A DNA stretch of 64,000 nucleotides from Haloplanus salinarum (GCF_024498175.1 NZ_CP101823.1:1116001-1180000); one strand, 5' to 3'. Positions 33,830 through 43,485 are shown, numbered from the stretch's first letter. Numbers and translations: made by a program. Notes: generated by a model from the letters alone, not told the origin.

Positions 33830-34506
33830 TGGACTACCGGACGTGGATCCCGGTCTACGAGCGTATCCTCGCGGACTTCGGCTACTCTCGCGTGGCCGAC
33901 GAACGGGCGCGGGACACGCTCGCGACGCTCGTCGAGCCCTTCGACGAGTCACGGTTCGACCCCGTGGCGGGTGCGACCGTCGCCGTCGCCGGTGCGGGAC
34001 CGTCGCTCGTCGAAGAGTCGGGCGTCGCGGCCGACGCCGACCTGGTGTTCGCCGCCTCCACCGCCGCGAAGACGCTCCGCGAGAACGGCATCGACGTGGA
34101 CCTGATGGTGACCGACCTCGACAAGACGCCCGCCACCGCCCGTACCCTGACCCGCGGGGGCGTCCCCGTGGCGGTCCACGCCCACGGCGACAACGTCCCC
34201 GCGGTGGAGGAGTGGGTGCCACGTCTCGATGGCGACCACGTCGTCCCGACCACCCAGGCCGAACCCCGCGGGCCGGTTGCGAACTACGGCGGCTTCACCG
34301 ACGGCGACCGGGCCGCCTTCCTCGCGGACGCCTTCGGCGCCGCGAGACTGCAGTTCCCGGGCTGGGACTTCGACGATCCGTCCCTCGACGCGACGAAACG
34401 CCGGAAACTGATCTGGGCCGAGCGATTGCTCGCCTGGCTGGAGCGCCGGCGCGACGAGCGGTTCGCCGTCCTCGACGGCCGCCGGGGGGACGTCGAACTC
34501 CCGTGA
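33829..34506 (+). CDS. mptE: 6-hydroxymethyl-7,8-dihydropterin diphosphokinase MptE
   Basis: 225-aa archaeal DUF115-type kinase that pyrophosphorylates 6-hydroxymethyldihydropterin, the substrate of dihydropteroate synthase. Motifs: VAVAGAGPSLVEE (about 49-61), MVTDLDKTP, HAHGDNVP and YGGFTDGDRA. It sits just after folP, the same pathway. The ATG overlaps the stop of a 31-aa frame. Confidence 0.9.
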   Translation: MDYRTWIPVYERILADFGYSRVADERARDTLATLVEPFDESRFDPVAGATVAVAGAGPSLVEESGVAADADLVFAASTAAKTLRENGIDVDLMVTDLDKTPATARTLTRGGVPVAVHAHGDNVPAVEEWVPRLDGDHVVPTTQAEPRGPVANYGGFTDGDRAAFLADAFGAARLQFPGWDFDDPSLDATKRRKLIWAERLLAWLERRRDERFAVLDGRRGDVELP

Positions 34507-34561
34507 CCGCCCAGCGGGCCGAACCCAAACCCACTAACCCGCGCCCGTCGAAGAGCCGTCG

Positions 34562-35494
34562 ATGACTCCGCTGGAGCGGTACGAATCGCTCGTCGACGAC
34601 GCCACGGCCTTCCGGGCAGCCTGCGACCGGCCGCTGCCCGCCGTCGTCCGCGTCAACACGATCAAGACCACCGTCGACCGGGTGCTCGAAGCCCTCGACG
34701 CCGAGGGCATCGCCCACGAGCGGACCGACTGGCACCCGGGCGTGCTCCGCCTGCCCGAGGACTCCCCGGGGCGGAACTGGCCCCACGCTCACGGCTGGAT
34801 CCACGGCCAGGAGGAAGTGTCGAACCTCCCGGCGCTGGTGCTGGATCCCGATCCCGGCGACCGGGTGTGGGACGCCTGTGCCGCCCCCGGGAGCAAGACC
34901 ACGCAGTTGGCGGCGCTGATGGACGACCGTGGGCTCCTCGTCGGCAACGACAACAACCTCGGTCGGCTCTCCGCGCTCCGTCACAACGCCGAGCGCCTCG
35001 GGGTGACGAACCTCGTGGTCACGAACCGAGACGCGCGGAACTTCTCGCTGAAGCCGCTGGGGGAGGATTCCGGACACCCGAACGCCGTCGACGCCTTCGA
35101 TCGCGCCCTCGTCGACGCCCCCTGTTCCTGCGAGGGGACGATCCGCAAGAACCCCGACGCCTTCGACACCTGGTCGCTGGATCACGTCCACAGCGTCGCC
35201 GGCGTCCAGAAGGGCATCCTCCGGCGGGCCGTACAGGCGACCCGTCCCGGCGGAACCGTCGTCTACTCCACATGCACCTTCGCCCCCGAAGAGAACGAGG
35301 CGGTGCTGGATCACGTCCTCGCCGCCGAGGAGTGCCGACTCGTCGACCTCGACGCCCCGCTCGACGGCGTCCCCGGGGTCACCGAGTGGGAGGGCGAGTC
35401 GTACGATCCGAGCGTCGAGAAGGCGCTCCGGATCTACCCGCACCACAACGACACGGGCGGGTTCTTCTGTGCGAAGCTGGAGGTGGGCGGATGA
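34562..35494 (+). CDS. NOL1/NOP2/sun-family RNA m5C methyltransferase
   Basis: 310 aa. SAM-binding DACAAPGSKTTQLAALM (about 101-117), catalytic PC in VDAPCSCEGT, TC in VYSTCTFAPEENE. The N-terminal region AVVRVNTIKTTVDRVLEAL matches the NSUN N-terminal RRM-like segment. The C-terminal PUA-like domain is missing and is encoded by the next gene, whose ATG overlaps this stop by four bases. Confidence 0.9.
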   Translation: MTPLERYESLVDDATAFRAACDRPLPAVVRVNTIKTTVDRVLEALDAEGIAHERTDWHPGVLRLPEDSPGRNWPHAHGWIHGQEEVSNLPALVLDPDPGDRVWDACAAPGSKTTQLAALMDDRGLLVGNDNNLGRLSALRHNAERLGVTNLVVTNRDARNFSLKPLGEDSGHPNAVDAFDRALVDAPCSCEGTIRKNPDAFDTWSLDHVHSVAGVQKGILRRAVQATRPGGTVVYSTCTFAPEENEAVLDHVLAAEECRLVDLDAPLDGVPGVTEWEGESYDPSVEKALRIYPHHNDTGGFFCAKLEVGG

Positions 35495-36003
35495 CGAACG
35501 ACGGCCAGCGGTTCGACCGCCTGCCCGCGACGGCCGCCGAGCGGGAGGTGGCCGGGCGGGCGAGTCGCGCCGAGGTGATCGACTGGTGGGTGGACCGGTT
35601 CGGCATCGACCGCGAGGCGTTCGCGGACTACACCTTCTGGGAGAAGGGCGCGGGAAAGATCTGGATCTTCGCCGCCGACCTGCCCACCCCCGTCGACGCC
35701 GAGGGCGTCGGCATGACGTTCCTGCGGACGCGCCAGGAACACTGGAAGCCGACGACCAACGCAGTCCAGCGGTTCGGCGGCGCGGCGACGCGGAACGTGA
35801 TCGAACTCGACGCCGACGGGGCGCGGACCTTCCTCGCCGGCGAGGACCTCGACCCCGAGTGGGACTGCGACTGGGGCTACCTGATCGTCGCCCACCGGAT
35901 CGCCGGCGAGCGCGAACCCATCGGCGTCGGCCTCTACGTCCACGACGAGTTGCGGTCGGTGATCCCGAAAGGGCGGCGAGCGTCGGTCTCGCCGCCGGAA
36001 TAG
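35491..36003 (+). CDS. RsmF/NSUN C-terminal PUA-like domain protein
   Basis: 170-aa protein translationally coupled to the upstream methyltransferase. Residues 70-165 resemble the PUA-like domain that follows the methyltransferase in RsmF (QRFGGAATRNVIELDADGARTFLAGEDL..., GYLIVAHRIAGEREPIGVGLYVHDELRSVIPKGRR). Its last ten residues and stop are inside a 33-bp tandem repeat. I infer it is the RNA-binding half of a two-subunit enzyme. Confidence 0.75.
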   Translation: MTNDGQRFDRLPATAAEREVAGRASRAEVIDWWVDRFGIDREAFADYTFWEKGAGKIWIFAADLPTPVDAEGVGMTFLRTRQEHWKPTTNAVQRFGGAATRNVIELDADGARTFLAGEDLDPEWDCDWGYLIVAHRIAGEREPIGVGLYVHDELRSVIPKGRRASVSPPE

Positions 36004-36060
36004 GGGCGGCGAGCGTCGGTCTCGCCGCCGGAATAGGGGCGGCGAGCGTCGCTGCCGGCG
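35971..36060. repeat. 33-bp tandem repeat (2.5 copies), each unit a hairpin
   Basis: Copies start at 35971, 36004 and 36037 (the third diverges after about 20 bases). Each unit contains GGCGGCGAG and CTCGCCGCC with a 7-nt loop, so each can fold into a hairpin. The TAG stop of the preceding gene lies in the first unit. A terminator function between the two convergent genes is plausible. Confidence 0.75.
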
Positions 36061-36091
36061 CGGGAGTGAACGGTCGCGCGACCGGGGTCGG

Positions 36092-37219
36092 TTACGTCTC
36101 GGGCGTGGCGGGCGCGGACCGGTCGCGCTCGGCCGCCCGCTCGACCCGGGGACTCTCGGGGGAGACACCGTCGAAGAGGTCGATCTTCCCGGGCGGGAGT
36201 CGAACGAGGAGGGAGTCGCCCTGTTCGACCGGGAGGTCGGGGTCGACCTCGGCCAGGAACTCGGCGCCGCCGAGGTCGATGTGGACGATCTGGACGTTCC
36301 CCATCAACTCGACCACGTCGACGACCGCCTCGAACGTGTAGTCGTCGGGCGAATCGACGATCTGGACGCTCTCGGGTCGGATGCCGAGGGTGAGCGGGTC
36401 GACCGTCGCGGCGTCGGCGAGTTCGTCGGGGATGCGGACCGACACGTCGCCGACGTCGGCGTCGAACGTCCCGGACGCGAGCGACCCCGTGAGCAGGTTC
36501 ATGCTCGGACTCCCGATGAACTCGGCGACGAAGCGGTTGGCCGGCCGCTGGTACACCTCCTTCGGCGGCGCGAGCTGCTGGATCTTCCCCTCGTTCATCA
36601 CCGCGACGCGGTCGCCCATCGTCATCGCCTCCTCCTGGTTGTGCGTGACGTGGACCATGGTGACGCCGAGTTCCTGCTGGAGGCGAACCACCTCCGTCCG
36701 CATCTCCTTTCGGAGCTTCGCGTCCAGGTTCGCCAGCGGCTCGTCCATGAGGAACGCCTGCGGGTCGCGGACGAGTGCCCGGCCGAGCGCGACGCGCTGT
36801 TGCTGGCCGCCCGAGAGGTTCGCGGGCTTCCGGTCGAGCAGTTCCGTGATGTCGAGCATGCCCGCGGCCTCCTCGACGCGTTCCGCTGCCTCCGCGTCGG
36901 GCACGTCGCGGGCCTCCAGTGGGAACGAGATGTTCCCCCGGACGGTCCGGTGGGGGTAGAGCGCGAAGGACTGGAACACCATCGCGATGTCGCGGTTCTG
37001 TGGCTGGACGTCGTTGACGCGGATGCCGTCGATCAGGACGTCGCCGCTGGTCGGGGCTTCGAGTCCGGCGATCATCCGGAGCGTCGTCGACTTCCCGGAT
37101 CCCGAGGGGCCGACGAGGACGACGAGTTCGCCGTCTTCGATGGTCAGCGACACGTCGTCGACGGCGACGATGTCGTCGCCGAACTCCTTGCGTACCGTAT
37201 CGAGTTCGATCGTAGTCAT
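36092..37219 (-). CDS. Sugar-type ABC transporter ATP-binding protein (UgpC/MalK-like)
   Basis: 375 aa. Walker A GPSGSGKSTTLRM, signature NLSGGQQQRVALGRAL, Walker B AFLMDEPLANLDAKLR; the C-terminal TOBE-type regulatory domain starts about residue 240 (LTLGIRPESVQIV). Last gene of the operon, 82 bases after the second permease. The ATPase likely energises the sugar-type permeases upstream. Confidence 0.92.
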   Translation of the reverse strand: MTTIELDTVRKEFGDDIVAVDDVSLTIEDGELVVLVGPSGSGKSTTLRMIAGLEAPTSGDVLIDGIRVNDVQPQNRDIAMVFQSFALYPHRTVRGNISFPLEARDVPDAEAAERVEEAAGMLDITELLDRKPANLSGGQQQRVALGRALVRDPQAFLMDEPLANLDAKLRKEMRTEVVRLQQELGVTMVHVTHNQEEAMTMGDRVAVMNEGKIQQLAPPKEVYQRPANRFVAEFIGSPSMNLLTGSLASGTFDADVGDVSVRIPDELADAATVDPLTLGIRPESVQIVDSPDDYTFEAVVDVVELMGNVQIVHIDLGGAEFLAEVDPDLPVEQGDSLLVRLPPGKIDLFDGVSPESPRVERAAERDRSAPATPET

Positions 37220-37301
37220 GGGTTGTGAGGTGGATGGGAGGGGACGCGGTCGAGCGCGGTCCGTCGGTCGTTCGGGTGCTGGGGAGCCGTCGGCGCGGCG
37301 G

Positions 37302-38186
37302 TCATCCTTTCACCGCCCCGAGGGTGAGCCCGCGGACGAGTCGTTTCTGCATCAAAAGCGAGATGACGATGATCGGGATCATGGCGAGCACCGACAGCGC
37401 GGCGACCTGGTTCCAGAGGGTCGCGTGCCCGCCGACGAGCGACGGGATGATCACCGGGTAGGTCTGGGCGGCGTTGCGCGTGAACACGAGCGCGAACTGG
37501 AACTCGTTCCACGAGAAGATCCAGACCAGGAGCGTCGTCGTGACGATACCCGGCGAGACGAGGGGGAGCGACACCTTGAAGAACGCTTCGAGCCGCGAGT
37601 AGCCGTCCATGATCGCCGCCTCCTCGACGGCCTGGGGGATGTCCTGGAAGAAACTCCGCATCAACCAGACCACCAGCGGGACGTTGAACGTCAGGTACAG
37701 CAGCATCATCGTCGGATACGTGTCGATCATGCCGACCTGCCGAAACATGAAAAACAGCGGCAGGATCGGCGCGATGGGGGGGAACATCCGAAGCGAGAGG
37801 ATCCAGAAGGCCAGATGTTTGCCCCCGACCTTACCCGGATTGCGGGCGTAGGCGTACCCCGCGGGCACGCCGATGAGCATCGCGAGAGCCGTCGCGCCGA
37901 CGCTGACGATGACGCTGTTCACGAGTACCGACGATCCCGCACCGGTGAGGATATCGACGTACGGCGAGACGGTGAACGTCTCGGGGACGAACGTCGGCGG
38001 GAACGTCTGGGTCTCGGGGGCCGGCTTGAACGACGTGTTCACCGTCCAGTACAGCGGGAACAGCGTCGCCACGAGGATGACGCTGACGAAGGAGGTGACG
38101 CCGATGGTGCGGAAGGCACCCCGGAGCGAGACGGGTTCCTCGGTCGCGCCGGCCAGTCGGTGGCGGGTCCACTCGACGACGCTCAT
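37302..38186 (-). CDS. Sugar-type ABC permease (MalG/UgpE-like)
   Basis: 294 aa with six helices. A long N-terminal soluble segment precedes LRGAFRTIGVTSFVSVILVATLFPLYWTVNTS. The coupling loop is EEAAIMDGYSRLEAFFKVSLPLVSPG, the EAA motif. It overlaps the preceding permease gene by four bases (starts at ATG 38186). Confidence 0.92.
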   Translation of the reverse strand: MSVVEWTRHRLAGATEEPVSLRGAFRTIGVTSFVSVILVATLFPLYWTVNTSFKPAPETQTFPPTFVPETFTVSPYVDILTGAGSSVLVNSVIVSVGATALAMLIGVPAGYAYARNPGKVGGKHLAFWILSLRMFPPIAPILPLFFMFRQVGMIDTYPTMMLLYLTFNVPLVVWLMRSFFQDIPQAVEEAAIMDGYSRLEAFFKVSLPLVSPGIVTTTLLVWIFSWNEFQFALVFTRNAAQTYPVIIPSLVGGHATLWNQVAALSVLAMIPIIVISLLMQKRLVRGLTLGAVKG

Positions 38187-39127
38187 ACGACGCGATCACC
38201 CCCTTCGCCCCGTTCGAGCACGGAGAGGAACACGTTCGCGAGGACGACAGCGAACAGCAGGAGGAGCCAACTCATCGCCGTCGCCTTCCCCATCGAGAAC
38301 GAGTTGAACCCGAGCAGGTAGTTGTAGTACGTGGCCAGTTCCGAGGAGGTACCGGGGCCGCCGCCGGTCATGACGAACATCTTGTCGAAGAACTTGAACG
38401 CGTCCATCGCCCGTAGCAGGATGGCGATGGCGATGACGCCTTTCATCTGCGGGAGCGTGACGTGACGGAAGGTGAACCAGCGGTCGGCGCCGTCGATCCG
38501 CGCGGCCTCGTAGAGGTCCTCGCTGATCGACAGGCGGCCGGTATAGAGGATGAGGATCATAAAGGGCGTCCACTGCCAGATGTCGGCGATGAGGATGCTG
38601 TTCAGCGACATCGCCGTCGACGACAGCCACGCCGGTTGGCCGACGCCGGCCGCCGCCAGCAGGTAGTTGATGGGGCCGAAGGACTCCTGAAAGAGGAGCC
38701 GCCAGATGAGCCCCGCGACGATGGGCGCCATCATCATCGGGAGCAAGAGGAGCGTGAACAGTACGGTCGTCACGCGGCCACGGGTGTAGTTCGCCATGAA
38801 CAGCGCGACGGCGAACCCGAGGGTGAACTCGATGGCGACGCCGAGGCCGACGTAGTAGGCCGTGTTGCCGATGGTGGTCCAGAACCGGTCGCTCGTCAGC
38901 AGGTCGGCGTAGTTCGCCAGGCCGACGAACGCGCCGTTTCGCGTCGCGATGGAGAGATTGAGGTCGGTGAAACTGGTCCACAGCGACCAGAGCATCGGGA
39001 AGATGACCAGCGCGAGCAGGATGAGCAGCGCCGGAATCGCGAACCAGTATTCGAGGTGTTCGTTTCGGACGTAGCTACTGATGCCGGTCGAACGGTGTGC
39101 CTGCGTATCGTCGGTGGATGATGCCAT
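38183..39127 (-). CDS. Sugar-type ABC permease (MalF/UgpA-like)
   Basis: 314 aa with six helices, first permease of the pair. EAA loop YEAARIDGADRWFTFRHVTLPQMKG. N-terminal hydrophilic segment (about 30 residues) before LEYWFAIPALLILLALVIFPMLWS. It starts 89 bases after the binding-protein gene stop. Paired with the MalG-like permease in the membrane. Confidence 0.92.
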   Translation of the reverse strand: MASSTDDTQAHRSTGISSYVRNEHLEYWFAIPALLILLALVIFPMLWSLWTSFTDLNLSIATRNGAFVGLANYADLLTSDRFWTTIGNTAYYVGLGVAIEFTLGFAVALFMANYTRGRVTTVLFTLLLLPMMMAPIVAGLIWRLLFQESFGPINYLLAAAGVGQPAWLSSTAMSLNSILIADIWQWTPFMILILYTGRLSISEDLYEAARIDGADRWFTFRHVTLPQMKGVIAIAILLRAMDAFKFFDKMFVMTGGGPGTSSELATYYNYLLGFNSFSMGKATAMSWLLLLFAVVLANVFLSVLERGEGGDRVV

Positions 39128-39216
39128 CGGTGAGTTACCTCCGTCGTCCGTGCGCCCACCCGGACCGGGAGGGCCGTCCGGGGGGGACCGGGGGCGCTCG
39201 GCGAACTACCATCGCC

Positions 39217-40707
39217 TCACTCCCAGATACCCGCGTTCTGCCACGCTTCGATGACGTTGCTGTAATACTCCTGTTGCTGTTCGCGGCCCAGGTCCTCGAC
39301 GATGCTCTCCCACTCGCTCTCGACGTTCTCGAGGGTCTCCTCGACGCCGGTCTCGCCGCTGACGAACCGCGAAATCTCGATGTCGAGGGCGTTGATGTAG
39401 TCCTGCGAGCCCGGCCAGTACGGCACGGGGTACCCCTGTTCGAGCGTCGCCTGCACGGCCGACGTGTACTGCTCCGCGCTCTCCATGTCCTGGAAGGCGA
39501 CGGACTCCTGTGGGGCGTCCCGGTAGGGATTCTCCTGGGTGAACGGCTCGGGGTCGGAGAGCTGGGAGGTGCGGAACGGGTCCTCGCCACAGCCGGGGTC
39601 GGAGACCATGTGCGTGCTGTACTCCGGCAGCGTGAACGTCTGTGCGAAGCGGTAGGCGGCGAGTTTCTGCTCGTCGCTGACCCCCGACGGAACGCCGAGG
39701 ACGCGGCCGACCGGCATCGCGCTGGCGGCACGACCGTCCTCCCATCCGGGGACGGCCGCGCCGCCCCACTTGCCGCTGGTGGCCTCCGAGGCGGCCGCCT
39801 TCTTCGGGACGTCGGTCCACTGGACGACCATCGCCACGTTGCCGCCGGTGAACGCGTCCCGAAGCTCGGGGTAGCCGTAACTGGCCGTGTCGTCGGGGGC
39901 GTACTGGATCGTCTCCCGCCAGGACTCCAGGGCGCGTCGCCCCGCCTCGGTGTTGATTTGTGGGTTCATGTCCTCGTCGAAGTACTTCCCGCCGAGGCCG
40001 CCGAAGCGGGTGAGGAACCAGCCGTAGGCGAACCCGCGCTTGCCGAAGGTCGCGACGCCGTGGTCGATGTCGTCGGTCTCCTCGGTGAAATAGCGCGCCA
40101 CCTCGTTGAACTCGGCCCAGGTCTCGGGCACCTCGATGTCGTGTTGCTCGAAGAGGTCCCGGCGGTAGACGAGCATCAACACGTCGCCGTCGATGGGGAG
40201 CGCGTACGTGTTGCCACCCCACTGGGTGTACATCTGCCGGAACGGTTTGAGCATGTCGTCGAACTGCGGGTCCCAGCCCTCGATCTCCATCATGTCGTCC
40301 AGCGGCTGGAGGTGGCCGTTGGCCGCGAACGTCCCCAGATACTGGGGATAGAAGCTCACGAGGTCGAACGCCCCGGAGTTGCTCGTGAACTCCGTCATCA
40401 GGTTCGAGAACAGGTTGGTGAACCCGAAGCCGTTGATCTCGCCGAGCTCGACGCCGGTGTCCTCCTGAATCGAGTCGCTGAACCACTGGAAGGGGTTGGT
40501 GTTGTGCCCCTCGTCGATGGCGAGGGAGATGGACGCCCCGTCGACCGCCGCGTCGGGGTCGTCCGGGATTCCCATCTCGCCGTCGCCACCGCCACCGCCG
40601 CCGATACAGCCGGACAGGCCGGCCGCCGCGGCGGCGCTCGCCGCGCTCATTCCGTGGACGAACCGTCGTCGGCTGATTCCGTCGGTTTGGTTGTGAGAGT
40701 CACTCAT
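39217..40707 (-). CDS. Sugar-type substrate-binding lipoprotein (family 1)
   Basis: 496 aa. Tat signal ISRRRFVHGMSAASAAAAAGLSGC with lipobox LSGC (residues 11-34), then a Gly/Asp linker. Extracellular solute-binding family 1: NTYALPIDGDVLMLVYRRDLFEQHDIEVPETWAEF, FTGGNVAMVVQWTDVPKKA, and late YRFAQTFTLPEYSTHM. First gene of the operon; its normal domain order contrasts with the permuted binding protein at 20384-22219. An AT-rich TTTTTATTACTAATCG (minus strand) at about 40727-40743 is the probable promoter. Confidence 0.92.
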   Translation of the reverse strand: MSDSHNQTDGISRRRFVHGMSAASAAAAAGLSGCIGGGGGGDGEMGIPDDPDAAVDGASISLAIDEGHNTNPFQWFSDSIQEDTGVELGEINGFGFTNLFSNLMTEFTSNSGAFDLVSFYPQYLGTFAANGHLQPLDDMMEIEGWDPQFDDMLKPFRQMYTQWGGNTYALPIDGDVLMLVYRRDLFEQHDIEVPETWAEFNEVARYFTEETDDIDHGVATFGKRGFAYGWFLTRFGGLGGKYFDEDMNPQINTEAGRRALESWRETIQYAPDDTASYGYPELRDAFTGGNVAMVVQWTDVPKKAAASEATSGKWGGAAVPGWEDGRAASAMPVGRVLGVPSGVSDEQKLAAYRFAQTFTLPEYSTHMVSDPGCGEDPFRTSQLSDPEPFTQENPYRDAPQESVAFQDMESAEQYTSAVQATLEQGYPVPYWPGSQDYINALDIEISRFVSGETGVEETLENVESEWESIVEDLGREQQQEYYSNVIEAWQNAGIWE

Positions 40708-40801
40708 GCCGTCCTTGACGATTACGACGATTAGTAATAAAAATTGCCGGTGGTTTCGGGGGCTGAGATCCCGTTTCCGTCCCCGGAGTTCCGTCTGCGC
40801 G

Positions 40802-41599
40802 TCAGTACATGACGATGCCCGCCGTGACGTTGAGGTCCTGGCCGGTCACCCGTCGGGTGCGCTCGGAACACAGGACGAGGACCGCGTCGGCGACGTCCCC
40901 GGCGGTGACGAACTCGTCCATCGGCGAAGCCGACCGGAACTCGGCTTCCACCTCCGCGACGGGGCGGTCCTGCGAGGCGGCCTGTGCCTCGATGACGGCG
41001 TCGAGCCGTGGCCCCGCGACGCTCCCCGGACAGACGGCGTTGACGTTGACGTCGTGGTCGGCGAGTTCGACCGCTAGCGTCCGGGTGAAGCCGATGACCC
41101 CCATCTTCGAGGTGGTGTACGGCGTCCGATCTTCGAGGGGCCGTTTCCCGCTCATCGACGAGACGTTGACGACGCGCCCGCCCCCGCCCCCGCGCTTGAG
41201 GTGGGGGATCGCCGCCGACGTGGTGTTGAACAGGCTCCCGAGGTTCACCGAGAGCGTCGACATGAACTCCTCGTGGGTGATCTCCTCGCAGGGTTTCGTG
41301 GGCCCCGCGATGCCCACGTTGTTGACGACGATATCGAGGCCGCCGAAGGCGTCGGCCGCCGCCTCGACGAACGCCGCGGCGGCGTCCGGGTCGCTCGCGT
41401 CGGCCTCGTGGGTGAGTAGGTCGCCGTCGGTTCCGTCGAGCGCGTCCGCCGCCTCGGCGAGGGCGTCCGCGTCGATGTCGTTGATGGCGACGTCGACCCC
41501 GGCGTCGAGGAGCGCCTCGGAGATCCGTCGCCCGATACCCCGCCCGGCACCAGTCACGACTGCCGACTCCCCGACGAGGGAGAGGTCAGTGGCTGACAT
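40802..41599 (-). CDS. SDR-family oxidoreductase
   Basis: 265 aa from ATG 41599. Rossmann TGAGRGIGRRISEALL (about 16-31), NNVGIAG, VNVSSMSG and the catalytic YTTSK (tyrosine and lysine); the C-terminal VCPGSVAGPRLD is typical of classical SDRs (3-oxoacyl/alcohol types). Divergent from the LLM oxidoreductase gene. Substrate unknown. Confidence 0.88.
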   Translation of the reverse strand: MSATDLSLVGESAVVTGAGRGIGRRISEALLDAGVDVAINDIDADALAEAADALDGTDGDLLTHEADASDPDAAAAFVEAAADAFGGLDIVVNNVGIAGPTKPCEEITHEEFMSTLSVNLGSLFNTTSAAIPHLKRGGGGGRVVNVSSMSGKRPLEDRTPYTTSKMGVIGFTRTLAVELADHDVNVNAVCPGSVAGPRLDAVIEAQAASQDRPVAEVEAEFRSASPMDEFVTAGDVADAVLVLCSERTRRVTGQDLNVTAGIVMY

Positions 41600-41736
41600 G
41601 GCGAGAGGTGTGGGCGTTCGCCGTCTTAGCTGTACTGGTCGGGTGGACGACACGAGGTGTCGGTCGGGGCCGACCGATCGCCAGGGGCGATAACCTGCCC
41701 CGAATTTCATTACAGACGGCGCCGTTGGGGAAGACG

Positions 41737-42738
41737 ATGCAGTTCGATTGGATGGTTCAATGTTACCCGGGAGTGGGCGTCCACCGCGACGCGCCGCTGC
41801 TGGAGGACCTCGACAGGGAGACGACCATGGCCGGCGTCGACGCCGTCGAGGCCGCCGGCCTCGAAGGGCTGTGGGCACCCGATCACTTCATGCTCGGGCC
41901 GAAACACCAGGAGTACGAGGTTTGGACGCTGCTCTCCGCGCTCGCCGAGCGGACCGACGACATGGAACTCGGACCGCTGGTCGGCTCGGTCACCTACCGC
42001 AATCCCGCCCTGCTGGCGAAGATGGCTACGACGGTGGACATCCTCTCCGAGGGGAACCTCCGACTCGGGCTGGGCGCCGGGTGGCACGACGAGGAACACC
42101 GCGCCTACGACTTCGACTACCCGGACATCGAGCAGCGCATCGAGATGCTCGACGAGACCATCCGCGTGGCGAAGGCGATGTTCACCGAGGACGAACCGAC
42201 CTTCCACGGGGACCACTACCACATCGAGGACGCCTACAACGAGCCGAAACCCGTTCAGGACCCGCATCCGCCCATCGTCGTCGGTGGCGCCGGGCCGAAA
42301 CTGCTCCGCGTGGCCGCCCGCCACGCCGACGAGTGGAACGTCGAGATCAGCGGCCGTGCCCGGGGACCGCCCATCGAGTTCAAGGTCGAGAAGTTCGACG
42401 AGTACCTCGAGGAGGCGGGGCGTGATCCCGCCGACGTCGAACGGTCGTGGCTCGCACACGTCCTCGTCAGGGAGGACGAGGACGAACTCCAGCGACTCTG
42501 CGACGAGATCTTCCCGCTTCCGTGGGGCGAGGAGGACGACATCGACGAGAACCTCTCGAACGCCCAGGAAGCACGGGAGAAAGGCGACTTCCTCATCGGT
42601 ACGCCCGCCGAGGTGATCGAGGGGATCGAATCCATCCGCGAACTCGGCTTCGAGCGGCTCCAGCTCATGTTCCTGGATTTCCCCGACACGCGCGGCATCG
42701 AGCTGTTCGGCGACGAGGTCCGGCCGGCGCTCCAGTGA
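41737..42738 (+). CDS. LLM-class flavin/F420-dependent oxidoreductase
   Basis: 333 aa from ATG 41737. TIM-barrel luciferase-like family: LEGLWAPDHFML, LSEGNLRLGLGAGWHDEEHRAY, PIVVGGAGPKLLRVAARHADEWN and the late FLIGTPAEVIEGIESIRELGFERLQLMF. Haloarchaeal members probably use F420. It is 49 bases upstream of a cyclase-family hydrolase on the same strand, so they may form a small catabolic unit. Confidence 0.88.
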   Translation: MQFDWMVQCYPGVGVHRDAPLLEDLDRETTMAGVDAVEAAGLEGLWAPDHFMLGPKHQEYEVWTLLSALAERTDDMELGPLVGSVTYRNPALLAKMATTVDILSEGNLRLGLGAGWHDEEHRAYDFDYPDIEQRIEMLDETIRVAKAMFTEDEPTFHGDHYHIEDAYNEPKPVQDPHPPIVVGGAGPKLLRVAARHADEWNVEISGRARGPPIEFKVEKFDEYLEEAGRDPADVERSWLAHVLVREDEDELQRLCDEIFPLPWGEEDDIDENLSNAQEAREKGDFLIGTPAEVIEGIESIRELGFERLQLMFLDFPDTRGIELFGDEVRPALQ

Positions 42739-42787
42739 CCGGGGGTCCGTCCGAAGGTCTATGTGGTGACCGGTCGCTCACACGGGT

Positions 42788-43453
42788 ATGAGCGAGTGGA
42801 TCGACCTCACACAGACGCTCGCGGAGGACAGCCCGACGCTCCCGCCCCTGCACCCGAAACCGGAGTTCGAGGACTACGCGACCCTCGACGAGGACGACTA
42901 CAACTCCACGCTCCTGCATCTGGAGACCCACTGTGGGACGCACATGGACGCACCGACGCATTTCCTCTCGAAAGAGGAGTATCGCACCATCGACGAGGTG
43001 ACCGTCGACGAGATGGTCACCGAGGGCGTGATCTGTGATTTCAGCCACAAGGAACCCGGAAGCGGGGTCTCCCGCGAGGAGCTGGCTGAACAGGCCGAGC
43101 GGTACGACCTCTCGGCGGGCGACTACCTCATCTTCGACTGCGGGATGGCGCCGGCGGATACGGACCACTACCTCCGGAACTTCGTCTACCCCGAGGCGGA
43201 GGCCGCGGAGTACATGGTCGAACGGGACATCGCGTGTTTCGCCATCGACGCGCTGTCGGCGGACAAACCGGGCGCCGAACTCGCGGAACACCACGTCCAC
43301 TACACGCTCCTCCCCGAGGACATCCTGATCATCGAGGGGGTCGCCAACCTCGAAGCGGTGAGCGCCGGTCGGTACGACGTCATCGCGACGCCGATTCCCT
43401 ACGACAACCGCGACGGCTCACAGGTCCGGCTGCTGGTCCGGCCACAGGAGTGA
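42788..43453 (+). CDS. Cyclase-family hydrolase (kynurenine formamidase-like)
   Basis: 221 aa. Metal-binding HCGTHMDAPTHFL (about 46-58) is the cyclase motif HxGTHxDxPxHF. The domain also contains IFDCGM and later IDALSADKPGAELAEHHVHY. Such enzymes hydrolyse formylkynurenine or other amides. It follows the F420-type oxidoreductase. Kynurenine formamidase is possible but unproven. Confidence 0.85.
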   Translation: MSEWIDLTQTLAEDSPTLPPLHPKPEFEDYATLDEDDYNSTLLHLETHCGTHMDAPTHFLSKEEYRTIDEVTVDEMVTEGVICDFSHKEPGSGVSREELAEQAERYDLSAGDYLIFDCGMAPADTDHYLRNFVYPEAEAAEYMVERDIACFAIDALSADKPGAELAEHHVHYTLLPEDILIIEGVANLEAVSAGRYDVIATPIPYDNRDGSQVRLLVRPQE

Positions 43454-43485
43454 CCTGGGTCGGTACGACGGTCGGCCGCGTCGGC

